Shown here in pieces: positions 34,148 through 43,400 of a stretch of DNA of 64,000 nucleotides. Position numbers and translations under genes: made by a program. Numbering within the stretch: the stretch's first letter is position 1; every line of letters starts with the position of its first letter. A model generated the notes under the pieces. It saw nothing but the letters and a program-made list of their open reading frames with translations. It did not search any database and was not told where the DNA came from. The stretch is from Sphingomonas jatrophae (GTDB taxonomy: Bacteria > Pseudomonadota > Alphaproteobacteria > Sphingomonadales > Sphingomonadaceae). The DNA is taken from contig NZ_FOZG01000001.1 of NCBI RefSeq assembly GCF_900113315.1, positions 62,001-126,000 of the forward strand. The letters are read 5' to 3'.

Positions 34148-37100
34148 TGCACCTCCTCGCCGCCACCCCCGGCACCGTCTCCAACGGCGATGAGGCGATC
34201 GACCTCGATCAGTCACCGGGGGATATCGTGCTGCTCACCGTCGCCGACAGCGATCTCGCCTGCTTCGCACATGCGGCGGCGACGGTGCGGGCGGGGGAGG
34301 CGGGGCGGCCGAGCGTGCGGCTGGCGAACCTGCTCCAGCTCAAACACCCTTATTCGGTCGATCTCTATGTCGAGAAGGTGATCGCGCAGGCGAAGTTCGT
34401 CTGCGTCGTCCTGCTCGGCGGCAAGAGCTACTGGCCCTATGGCATTGATGAAATCGCCGCTGCCGCGCGTGCCCGCGGCATCGCCTTCGCGGCCATCGCC
34501 GACGGGCGCGAGCCCGATCCTGCGCTCGCCACCGCCTCGACGCTGCCCGCGCCTGTCGTGGAGCGGTTGCGCGACTATCTGCGGCAGGGCGGCGTCGCCA
34601 ATGCCGTCGCTTTCCTGCGCACCGCCGCCCGCACCATCGGCGCGGATCTGGGCGTGCCGGACGATCCGCTGCCGCTGGCGGACGCCGGCCTTTATCTCAC
34701 CGGAGTCGAGCGGCCGACGCTGGCGGATGTGCGTGCGCGCTGGCTGGCGGGCCGTCCGGTCGTGCTGTTCACCTTCTACCGCGCGCTGGTTGCCGCGGGC
34801 ACGCTGGAGGCGGTAGATGCGGTGGTCGCCGCGCTCGGAGAGCAGGGCCTCAACGTGGTCGCCGCGCACGTCCGCTCGCTGCGGGAGCCGTTCGCGCAGG
34901 ATCTGCTCGCCGGGCTGATCGACGCGACCGTGCCCGACGTAATCGTCAACGCCACCGCCTTCGCCGCCTCCACACCCGGCGAGGCGCGTGTGGCCGGCGT
35001 GCTCGAGCGTGCCGACTGCCCGATCCTCCAGCTTGCCTTTGCCGGGATCGAGGAGGGCGAGTGGGCCGCCGCCGCGCGCGGGCTCGGCCCTCGCGATCTG
35101 GCGATGAACGTCGCGCTGCCCGAGGTGGACGGCCGCATCTTCACCCGCGCCGTCGCCTTCAAGGCGGCCGAGCGGTTCGACGCGCGTACCGAATGCGGCA
35201 TCGTCGTGCCCCGCGTGCTGCCCGACCGAGTGTCGTTCGTCGCCCGCCTCGCCGCCAACTGGGCCACCCTCCGCCGCCCCCCCGCTGCCGACCGCCGCAT
35301 CGCGCTGGTGCTGGCCAACTATCCCAATCGCGACGGCCGCATCGGCAACGGCGTGGGCCTCGACACGCCCGCCAGCGCCGCGGCGATCCTCTCCGCGCTG
35401 GCGGATGCCGGCTACGATGTCGGAGGCGCTCCGACCGACGGCGCCGCGCTGATGAAGGTCATGCTCGGCGGCGTCACGAACGACCTCTCATCCCTCGACC
35501 GTCATCCCGGACTTGTTCCGGGATCCACCGGGCGGCTGGACCCAGCCGCCGCAGGAGATGCCTCACGGTGGATGCCGGACCAAGTCCGGCATGACGAGGC
35601 AGCTTTATCGCTCTCAGACTATACCGCCGCCTTCGCCATGCTCCCCGCCACCGTGCAGGGCGCCGTGACCGAGCGCTGGGGTGCCCCCGCAGAGGATCCC
35701 TTCGTCCGGGACGGCGCCTTCCGCCTTGCCGTCCACCGCTTCGGCAATATCGCGCTCGCGGTGCAGCCGGCGCGCGGCTACAATCTCGATCCCAAGGGCA
35801 GCTACCACGATCCCGCGCTGCCGCCGCCGCACGCTTACCTCGCCTTCCACATCTGGCTGGAGCGCAGCTTCGGCGCGCAGGCGGTGGTGCATGTCGGCAA
35901 GCACGGCAATCTCGAATGGCTGCCCGGCAAGGCACTGGCCTTGTCCGAAACCTGCTTTCCCGAGGTCTGCGCCGGGCCGGTTCCGACGCTCTACCCCTTC
36001 ATCGTCAACGATCCGGGCGAGGGCACGCAGGCCAAGCGGCGCATCGGCGCGGTGATCGTCGACCATTTGACGCCCCCGCTCACGCGCGCGGAAAGCTACG
36101 GTCCGCTCAAGCAGCTCGAAGCGCTGGTCGACGAATATTATCTGGCCGCCGGCATGGACCCGCGCCGCATCGACCATCTCCGCCGCGAGATCGTCGCGCT
36201 CGCCCGCTCGCAGGGGCTGGATGCCGATGCTGGCATGGTGGGCGAGGGGGAGGACGCGCTCGCCGCGCTCGACAATTATCTGTGCGAGCTGAAGGAGATG
36301 CAGATCCGCGACGGCCTGCACATCTTCACCCGTTCGCCCGAGGGCAGCCTCCGCCGCGATCTGCTGCTGGCGCTCGCCCGCACGCCGCGCGGTCATGACG
36401 GCGGCGGCCAGGCCTCGCTGCTCCGTGCCATGGCGGACGACCTCGCGCTCGGCTTCGACCCGCTCGACTGCCGCATGGGCGATCGCTGGAACGGGCCGCG
36501 GCCCGAGGTGCTGGCGGCGGTGTCAGGCGATCCGTGGCGCACCGCGGGTGATACGGTGGAGCGCCTGGAGCTGCTCGCGGCGGACCTCCTGGACGGTCAA
36601 CCCAGCCACCCCCGTCATCCCAGCGAAAGCTGGGATCTCCGACTGACGAAGGGCCAGGCCGCACAAGATCCCAGCCTTCGCTGGGATGACGACGAGGGAA
36701 GCGGGCTCGGACCGAGAACCACCGCCGTCCTCCACGCCATCGCCACCGATCTCGCCCCCCGCGTCGATGCCTGCGGCTCGGCCGAGCGCTTGGCGCTCCT
36801 CGCCGGTCTCGACGGCCGCTTCGTCGCACCCGGCCCCTCCGGCGCCCCGACGCGGGGCCGGCCCGACGTGCTGCCCACCGGCCGCAACTTCTACTCGGTC
36901 GATACCCGCGCCGTGCCGACCGCCGTCGCGTGGGATCTCGGCCAACGCTCCGCCGCACTGCTCGTCGCCGACTATCTCCAGCGCGAGGGCGAATATCCGA
37001 AAGCGATGGCGCTCTCCGCCTGGGGGACCGCCAACATGCGCACCGGCGGCGACGACATTGCGCAGGCGCTCGCGCTCATGGGCGTGCGGCCGCGCTGGGA

Positions 37101-38076
37101 ATGGACCAGCGGGCGGGTGACCGGCTTCGAGATCATCACGCTGGCGGAGCTCGGCCGCCCGCGCGTCGACGTCACCTTCCGCGTCTCCGGCTTCTTCCGC
37201 GATGCCTTCCCCGAACAGATCGACCTGATCGACAGCGCCGCCCGCGCCATCCAGTCTCTCGACGAGCCCGACGAGGACAATCCCGCCGCCGCCCGCGCCC
37301 GCGTCGAGGCCGCCACGCTGGTCGCCGAAGGGGCAGACGCCGTCACCGCCGCCCGCCGCGCCGGTGCCCGCGTGTTCGGGTCGAAGCCGGGGGCCTATGG
37401 CGCTGGCCTCCAGGCGATGATCGACGAGCGGCTGTGGCAGTCCCGCGCCGATCTGGCGGACGTCTATCTCGAATGGGGCAGCTATGCCTACGGTGCGGGC
37501 GTCGAGGGCGCGGCGGAGCGCGAGCTGTTCTCCCGCCGTCTCGCCACCGTCGATGCCGTCGTCCAGAACCAGGACAATCGCGAGCACGACCTGCTCGACA
37601 GCGACGATTACTACCAGTTCGAAGGCGGCATCGCGGCCGCGGTCGAGCATCTCTCCGGCCGCGCGCCCCGCGCCTATCACAACGATCACAGCCGCCCCGA
37701 ACGCCCGCTCGTCCGCACGCTGGAGGATGAGATCGGCCGCGTCGTCCGCGCGCGCGTGACCAATCCCAAGTGGATCGCGGGCGTCATGCGCCACGGCTAC
37801 AAGGGCGCGTTCGAGATCGCCGCCTCGGTCGATTACCTGTTCGCCTTTGCCGCGACGACGACGGCGGTGAAGGACCACCACTTCGACGCTGTCCACGCCG
37901 CCTTCATCGAGGACGAGGCGGTCCGCGCCTTCATGGCGGAGGCGAACCCCGCGGCGCTGCGCGAGACCGCCGCGCGGCTGGCCGAGGCGCTGGCACGCGG
38001 GTTATGGCGACCCAGATCGAACAGCGCGGGCGTCCTGCTCGCCGAGCTAGCCGGAGACGCCCATGCGCACCGATGA
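34147..38076 (+). CDS. cobN: CobN-type large subunit of cobaltochelatase, with two palindromic insertions
   Basis: This is a 1309-residue CobN/Mg-chelatase H-family protein. It begins MHLLAATPGTVSNGDEAIDL and contains family segments such as VLANYPNRDGRIGNGVGLDTP, FGAQAVVHVGKHGNLEWLPGK, GRNFYSVDTRAVPT and YHNDHSRPE. Normally CobN binds hydrogenobyrinate a,c-diamide and, with CobS and CobT, inserts cobalt. No CobST genes are in the window. Two inverted-repeat elements lie in-frame at codons 452-484 and 823-850, in segments flanked by LGGVTND/SLSDYTAAF and LLDGQPS/GLGPRTTAV, so the protein carries about 33 and 28 extra residues in probable loops. ATG at 34147 overlaps the cobW stop by one base. 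Confidence 0.93.
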   Translation: MHLLAATPGTVSNGDEAIDLDQSPGDIVLLTVADSDLACFAHAAATVRAGEAGRPSVRLANLLQLKHPYSVDLYVEKVIAQAKFVCVVLLGGKSYWPYGIDEIAAAARARGIAFAAIADGREPDPALATASTLPAPVVERLRDYLRQGGVANAVAFLRTAARTIGADLGVPDDPLPLADAGLYLTGVERPTLADVRARWLAGRPVVLFTFYRALVAAGTLEAVDAVVAALGEQGLNVVAAHVRSLREPFAQDLLAGLIDATVPDVIVNATAFAASTPGEARVAGVLERADCPILQLAFAGIEEGEWAAAARGLGPRDLAMNVALPEVDGRIFTRAVAFKAAERFDARTECGIVVPRVLPDRVSFVARLAANWATLRRPPAADRRIALVLANYPNRDGRIGNGVGLDTPASAAAILSALADAGYDVGGAPTDGAALMKVMLGGVTNDLSSLDRHPGLVPGSTGRLDPAAAGDASRWMPDQVRHDEAALSLSDYTAAFAMLPATVQGAVTERWGAPAEDPFVRDGAFRLAVHRFGNIALAVQPARGYNLDPKGSYHDPALPPPHAYLAFHIWLERSFGAQAVVHVGKHGNLEWLPGKALALSETCFPEVCAGPVPTLYPFIVNDPGEGTQAKRRIGAVIVDHLTPPLTRAESYGPLKQLEALVDEYYLAAGMDPRRIDHLRREIVALARSQGLDADAGMVGEGEDALAALDNYLCELKEMQIRDGLHIFTRSPEGSLRRDLLLALARTPRGHDGGGQASLLRAMADDLALGFDPLDCRMGDRWNGPRPEVLAAVSGDPWRTAGDTVERLELLAADLLDGQPSHPRHPSESWDLRLTKGQAAQDPSLRWDDDEGSGLGPRTTAVLHAIATDLAPRVDACGSAERLALLAGLDGRFVAPGPSGAPTRGRPDVLPTGRNFYSVDTRAVPTAVAWDLGQRSAALLVADYLQREGEYPKAMALSAWGTANMRTGGDDIAQALALMGVRPRWEWTSGRVTGFEIITLAELGRPRVDVTFRVSGFFRDAFPEQIDLIDSAARAIQSLDEPDEDNPAAARARVEAATLVAEGADAVTAARRAGARVFGSKPGAYGAGLQAMIDERLWQSRADLADVYLEWGSYAYGAGVEGAAERELFSRRLATVDAVVQNQDNREHDLLDSDDYYQFEGGIAAAVEHLSGRAPRAYHNDHSRPERPLVRTLEDEIGRVVRARVTNPKWIAGVMRHGYKGAFEIAASVDYLFAFAATTTAVKDHHFDAVHAAFIEDEAVRAFMAEANPAALRETAARLAEALARGLWRPRSNSAGVLLAELAGDAHAHR
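35500..35596. repeat. Nested palindromic element, GGAC subtype, inside cobN
   Basis: Arms at 35500-35530 and 35566-35596 (each 31 bases, starting CGTCATCCCGGACTTG on the left) are inverted repeats with 28 of 31 positions matching, and each arm itself folds on CCGGA/TCCGG. The element is open in the cobN frame and starts exactly at codon 452, reading RHPGLVPGST at its left arm and WMPDQVRHDE at its right arm. It is related to intergenic copies at 46402, 46529 and 51661. Confidence 0.88.
36613..36691. repeat. Nested palindromic element, second subtype, inside cobN
   Basis: Arms at 36613-36638 and 36666-36691 (26 bases each, left arm starting CGTCATCCCAGCGAAAGC) match at 25 of 26 positions, and each arm folds on CCCAGC/GCTGGG. 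It is open in the cobN frame, starts at codon 823 in the same phase as the other copy, and encodes RHPSESWDLR at the left and DPSLRWDDDE at the right. It shares the outer CGTCATCC with the other subtype but has a different core. Confidence 0.88.
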
Positions 38077-38659
38077 GGAACATGCCGCCAAGATGGCGAA
38101 GAAGAAGGCCGCGCACGATCGCATCGTCGCCGCCAAGCAGGTCGAGAAGGGGCTGCTGATCGTCCACACCGGCAAGGGCAAGGGCAAGACCTCGGCCGCG
38201 CTCGGTATGGTCGTCCGCGCGGTCGGCCACGGCAAGAAGGTCGGCGTCGTCCAGTTCGTCAAGGGCGCCATGGCGACGGGCGAGAGCGCGGTGTTCGAGC
38301 GGCTGGGCGTCGAGTTCAAGCCGATGGGCGAGGGCTTCACCTGGGACACGCAGGACCGCGCCAAGGACATCGCCTCCGCCCGCAGCGCGTGGGACGAGGT
38401 GAAGCGCATGATCGCCGATCCTTCGTACGAGATGGTGCTGGCGGACGAGCTCAACATCGTGCTGCGCTACGATTATCTGCCGCTGGACGAGGTGCTGGAG
38501 GTGCTTGGGCGCCGGCCAGAGATGAAGCACGTCATCGTCACCGGCCGCAACGCCCCCGACGCGCTGGTCGAGGCGGCCGATCTCGTCACCGAGATGACGC
38601 TGGTGAAGCATCCGTTCCGCGAACAGGGCGTGAAGGCGCAGCCAGGGATCGAATACTGA
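38063..38659 (+). CDS. cobO: Cob(I)yrinic acid a,c-diamide adenosyltransferase
   Basis: This is a 198-residue CobA/CobO/BtuR-type corrinoid adenosyltransferase. The P-loop HTGKGKGKTSAALGM is at 35-49, with VLADELNIVLRYDYL and VIVTGRNAPDAL in the expected order. It transfers the adenosyl group of ATP to the cobalt of reduced corrinoids, a step needed for both synthesis and salvage of imported cobalamin or cobinamide. A good GGAG site lies 6 bases before the ATG, inside the 14-base overlap with the end of cobN. It is the last clear gene of the riboswitch operon. Confidence 0.95.
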   Translation: MRTDEEHAAKMAKKKAAHDRIVAAKQVEKGLLIVHTGKGKGKTSAALGMVVRAVGHGKKVGVVQFVKGAMATGESAVFERLGVEFKPMGEGFTWDTQDRAKDIASARSAWDEVKRMIADPSYEMVLADELNIVLRYDYLPLDEVLEVLGRRPEMKHVIVTGRNAPDALVEAADLVTEMTLVKHPFREQGVKAQPGIEY

Positions 38660-38725
38660 TCCGGGAACGGCGCGCACGGCGAGGGCCGGCTGGAACAAGT
38701 GCAGGGCTGATCCCTTCCGGCCCAA

Positions 38726-39766
38726 ATGCCTGATTTCGCCGATCTTCCGCTCTGGGCCATCGTCGCCGTCTTCCTCGGCGCTGCGGCGATGGTGTGGGCG
38801 GCGGGCAGCCGTCTGTCGGGCCAGGTCGATGCCATCGCGCGCAAGCTCGGACTCGGGCCTGCCTTTGCCGGGCTGCTGCTGCTCGGTGGCATCACCTCGC
38901 TGCCCGAGCTGGCGACGGTCACCACCGCGTCGCTCTCCGGCAATGCGCCGCTCGCGGTCAACAACCTGCTGGGCAGCGCCGCCATCGCCATGCTGCTGCT
39001 GGCGATCACCGACATGGTCTATGGCCGCGCCGCGCTGACCAGTGTCGTCGCCAATCCGGCCACGCTGATGCAGGGGGTGCTCGGCACGATGCTGCTCGCT
39101 GCCGTCGTGCTGGTGGTGACGACGGGAGACGTCGCGGTCGGCGGCACCGGGCTCGGCACCCTCGCGATCGCCGCCGGCTGCGCCTTCGCCATGCGCATCG
39201 TCGCAGGCTTCGAGCAGCGTCAGGTGTGGCAGCCCGCCGACGACGACGTGCCGACCGAGGAGGAGGCGGAGGCGAACGAGGCGGAGCGCCATCCGCTGCC
39301 GCGCCTCGTCGCCGTCACTGCAGCGCTGGCCGCCGTCGTCCTGGTGGCGGGCGTCACGCTGGCGAAATCGGCGGACGCTTTCGCCACGCGCACCGGCCTG
39401 TCCTCCGGCATCGTCGGCTTCGTGCTGGTCGCGGGCGCCACCTCGCTCCCCGATCTCAGCGCGCTGATCGCCGCTGCCCGCGCCAGGCGCTATGAGCTGG
39501 CGGTGGGGGACGTGTTCGGCACCAATCTGTTCAACCTGATGCTGCTGGCGCCGGCGGATGCCCTGTCGTCCGGCCCGCCCGTCTTGTCGGCGGCAGGCAC
39601 GTTCGAGGCGGTCGGCGCGCTCGTCGCGCTGCTGATGACGGGCGCGTTCACCGTCGGCTTCCTCGAGAGGCGCGACAAGACCATCCTGCGGATGGGCTAT
39701 GACGCCGCCGTGTCGATCCTGATCTTCGCTGGCGGAATGACGGTGATGGCGCGCTTCGCCAGTTGA
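38726..39766 (+). CDS. Sodium/calcium exchanger-type (CaCA) membrane protein
   Basis: This is a 346-residue inner-membrane protein with about 10 hydrophobic helices and two alpha repeats, GGITSLPELATVTTASLSGN (about 53-72) and VAGATSLPDLSALIAA (about 234-249), the ion-binding signatures of the CaCA cation/Ca exchanger superfamily. An acidic cytoplasmic loop (TEEEAEANEAE) separates the halves. It follows cobO after 66 bases with a weak GGGCCGG/CCGGCCC inverted repeat (38683-38723) between, so it may or may not read from the riboswitch operon; no clear ribosome binding site precedes the ATG. The substrate cation is not readable from sequence; a link to cobalt is speculative. Confidence 0.82.
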   Translation: MPDFADLPLWAIVAVFLGAAAMVWAAGSRLSGQVDAIARKLGLGPAFAGLLLLGGITSLPELATVTTASLSGNAPLAVNNLLGSAAIAMLLLAITDMVYGRAALTSVVANPATLMQGVLGTMLLAAVVLVVTTGDVAVGGTGLGTLAIAAGCAFAMRIVAGFEQRQVWQPADDDVPTEEEAEANEAERHPLPRLVAVTAALAAVVLVAGVTLAKSADAFATRTGLSSGIVGFVLVAGATSLPDLSALIAAARARRYELAVGDVFGTNLFNLMLLAPADALSSGPPVLSAAGTFEAVGALVALLMTGAFTVGFLERRDKTILRMGYDAAVSILIFAGGMTVMARFAS

Positions 39767-39783
39767 AGCGCGCCACCTTGGCC

Positions 39784-40200
39784 TCAGCGGCCGACCGCTT
39801 CCTTCAGCTTCTTCGCCGCGCGTGACACGAAGCCTTCCTCCGCCGCCTCGGCTTCCGCCTTGGTCTTGAAGGCGACGCCTGCGGGCTCGGCCGGCGGCGC
39901 GTAGATGGAGTAGAGCTTCAGCGCGCCCGATCCCTTGGCCGTGATGTTGTGCTCCGCCCCCTTCGGGATGACGATCAGGTGGTTCGGGCCGACCTTGGTC
40001 TTGGCGCCGTCCACCTCGGCCTGGCCCTCGCCCGAGACGAAGAAGGTCGACTGGTCGGCATTGTGCGTCTCCATGCCGATCTCCTCGCCCGCGGGCAGGT
40101 TCATCAGCACGATCTGGATCTTGCTGTCGCGGTAGACCTCCTTCTGGAAGAAGTCGTTCTTCTCCGTCAGCTCAACGATGTCCTTGTTGAAAACCGCCAT
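39784..40200 (-). CDS. Cupin-domain protein
   Basis: This is a 138-residue soluble protein starting MAVFNKDIVELTEKNDFFQK. The start at 40200 is set by GAGGAG 7 bases upstream; a longer frame to 40317 lacks support. The cupin core runs about 40-100: motif 1 is present in altered form (METHNADQSTFFVSGEG, keeping one His), motif 2 is VIPKGAEHNI with a conserved His. This fits small single-domain cupins, some of which bind a metal or small ligand. The C-terminus is a charged helix (FVSRAAKKLKEAV). The gene is convergent with the exchanger gene. Function unknown. Confidence 0.8.
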   Translation of the reverse strand: MAVFNKDIVELTEKNDFFQKEVYRDSKIQIVLMNLPAGEEIGMETHNADQSTFFVSGEGQAEVDGAKTKVGPNHLIVIPKGAEHNITAKGSGALKLYSIYAPPAEPAGVAFKTKAEAEAAEEGFVSRAAKKLKEAVGR

Positions 40201-40402
40201 GTCGTGTCTCCTCAGCATGTTCGGGGGCAGGGACGAACGGCAGGCGAGGGCGTTCCCGTTCCGGGCAGAGAAGCCGGCGCAAGAAAATGAGTGCTGATCA
40301 GAAACAATATTGATCATCGATCATTTCTGTGCCACATGCGTCGCATCGCGACAGGGAAGGGCCGAACCCGGCTTTAACCCGTCCTGTTTATGAGGATCGG
40401 CC
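40201..40402. promoter_or_regulatory. Divergent promoter region with clustered GATC half-sites
   Basis: The 200 bases between the cupin gene and the acyltransferase gene hold an AT-rich patch in otherwise GC-rich DNA. It contains TGATCA at 40295-40300 and 40311-40316 and CGATCA at 40318-40323, separated by AATATT-like sequence. It could be an operator or promoter region for either divergent gene. The regulator is not identifiable. Confidence 0.4.
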
Positions 40403-43400
40403 ATGTCCGCACCCAGCTTCGGCCTGCTTGCCCGCCGCCGCTTCCTGCCGCTCTTCGCGACGCAGTTCCTCGGCGCCTTCAACGACAATCTGTATCGCTC
40501 GGCGATGCTGTTCCTCGTCTCGTTCAGCCTCTATCGCGGCGATGCGGACAAGGCGGCGATGATCGCGGTGATCGCGGGCGGCGTGTTCATCCTGCCTTAC
40601 TTCCTCTTCTCGTCGCTCGCCGGCCAGCTCGCGGATGCCAGTGACAAGTCGCGCGTGGCGCAGGGCGTGAAGCTGGCCGAGGTGGCGATCATGGCGCTGG
40701 GCGCGGGCGCCATCGCTGCCGGTTCGATGCCGCTCCTGTTCCTGACTTTGTTCCTGATGGGCACGCACTCGACCATCTTCGGCCCGGTCAAATATGCGAT
40801 CCTGCCGCAGCATCTGAACGGTCCGGAGCTGATGGGCGGCACCGGCCTGATCGAGGCGGGCACCTTCCTCGCCATCCTGTCGGGCCAGCTCGCCGGCGGC
40901 CTCATCCCGGCCGGGCACGCCACCGCGCTGATGCTCGGCGTCGCGGGGCTCGGCCTCGTCTCAAGCCTGTTCATCCCGTCGGCCAAGCCGGAGGGCGTGC
41001 CGCCCCGCATCGATCTCAATCTCGCTCGCGCCTCGGTCCGCATCGTGCGCGAGGCGGGCCGCACCCGCTCGCTCATGCTGGTGATCGGCGGAATCAGCTG
41101 GTTCTTCGCGTTGGGCGCCGTGCTGACGCAGCAGTTCGTGCCGCTGGTCGGCCACCTCAACGCCACCGCAGAGGTGGGCGCGCTGTTCCTCGGCTTGTTC
41201 TCGGTCGGCGTCGCGGTCGGCTCGATGCTCGTCGGCCGCTGGCTGAAGGGGGAGCTGTCCGCCCGCTACGTCCCCGCCGCCGCGCTCGCCATGGCGCTCG
41301 CCACGATCGATCTCGGCCTCACCGTCGCGGGCCTCCGCCCCTGGGCGACGACGGCCGGCGTGCGCGAGTTCGTGCGGGAGCCGGGCAGCTGGCACCTCAT
41401 CGCCGATCTGCTCGCCATCGCGGTCGCCGGCGGCGTGTTCATCGTGCCCCTCTATGCTCTGCTCCAGACACTGGGCGATCCGGCCACCCGCTCGCGCGAT
41501 GTGGCGGCGAACAACATCGTCAACGCCGCCGCAATGGTCGTCATCTCCGGCCTCGTCGCCGCGCTGCTGGCGACGGGCGCGGGCTCGGCCACCCTCTTCG
41601 TCGTGCTCGGTGTCGTCGGCCTCGCCGTCGCGCTCGCCGCCTGCGTGCTGCTGCCCGAGACGGTGTTCAAGGGCCTGATCCGCGGCCTGCTCCGCCTGTT
41701 CTACCGCGTCGAGCTGGTCGGTGCGGAGAACATGCCCGCGGCCGGCACGCGCGCGGTCGTCGTCGTCAACCACGTCTCCTTCCTCGACGGGCTGCTGCTC
41801 GGCGCCTTCCTGCCCGGCAAGCCGACCTTCGCCGTCCACACCCGCATCGCGCAGGCCTGGTGGATCAAGCCGTTCCTCAAGCTGTTCGACGCTTTCCCGG
41901 TCGATCCGACCAACCCCATGTCCGCCAAGGCGATGGTCAAAGCGGTGCGCGAGGGGCGGACGCTGGTGATCTTCCCCGAAGGCCGCATCACCGTGACGGG
42001 CGCGCTGATGAAGGTGTTCGACGGCCCCGGCATGGTCGCCGACAAGGCGGATGCGCCGATCGTCCCCGTCCGGATCGATGGCGCGCAGTTCAGCCCCTTC
42101 TCGCGCCTGAAGGGCAAGGTCCGCACGCGCTGGTTTCCCAAGGTCCGCCTAACCGTCCTGCCGCCCCGCCGCTTCGCCATCGACGGCGAGATGAGCGCGC
42201 GTGCCCGCCGTGCCATCGCCGGCCGCCGCCTCTATGACGAGATGAGCGCAATGATGTTCGCCACGTCGGACACCGGCCGCACCCTGTTCGCCGCGCTGGC
42301 CGATGCCGCCGCGCTCCACGGCCGCGACGCCAAGGTGGTGGAGGACGTCAAGCGCCAGCCGCTCACCTATGGCCGCCTGCTGGCAGGCTCGATCGCGCTT
42401 GGCCGCGTGCTGGCGCGCGAAAGCCGGGCAGGCGAGGCGGTCGGCGTGCTGCTGCCCAACGTGTCGGGCGTGGTCGCCACCTTCTTCGCGCTCCAGGCGG
42501 AGGGGCGCGTGCCCGCCATGCTCAACTACACGGCCGGGCTCGCCAATATCGACGCCGCCTGCCGCGCGGCCGAGGTGGAGACGATCATCACCGCGCGCGC
42601 CTTCGTCGAGCAGGCGAAGCTCGGCGATCTGATCGACGCACTCGGCGCCACCCGGCGCATCCTGTTCCTTGAGGATCTGGCGCCTCGCATCGGCGCCTGG
42701 GCGAAGCTCCGCGCGCTGATCGCCAGCCGCCGCGCGCGCGGCCCCGCCGTTTCGCCCGATGCGCCCGCGGTGATCCTCTTCACCAGCGGGTCGGAGGGGT
42801 TGCCGAAGGGCGTCGCGCTCAGCCACCGCAATCTGCTCAGCAACTGCCAGCAGCTCGCCGCGCGGATCGATTTCTCGCCGACCGACATTGTGCTGAACGC
42901 CTTGCCCGTCTTCCACAGCTTCGGCCTGACCGGCGGCACTTTGCTGCCCGTGCTGAACGGCATCCGCACGTTGCTCTACCCGAGCCCGCTCCACTACCGG
43001 ATCGTCCCCGCGCTTGCCTACGATGCCAACGCGACGATCCTGTTCGGCACGGACACCTTCCTCGCCGGCTATGCCCGCATGGCGAGCCCCTACGATTTCT
43101 ACTCGATCCGCTACATCTTCGCCGGTGCCGAGAAGGTGCGCGACACCACGCGCGCCACTTATGCCGAGCGGTTCGGCCTGCGCATCATGGAAGGCTATGG
43201 CGCGACCGAGGCGGGCCCCGTCATCGCGGTCAACACGCCGATGCACTTCCGCGCGGGCTCGGTCGGCCGCCTGCTGCCCGCGATCGAGGCGCGGCTTGAA
43301 CCTGTCCCCGGCATCGACGACGAGGGCGGCACCGTCGGCCGCCTCGCTATCCGCGGTCCGAACGTCATGGCCGGATACTACAAGGCTGACGCGCCCGGCC

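Noticed and set aside
35500-35596. Possibility that the cobN repeat marks a frameshift or pseudogene
   Set aside because: The cobN frame is open on both sides and conserved CobN sequence resumes in the same frame after each element.
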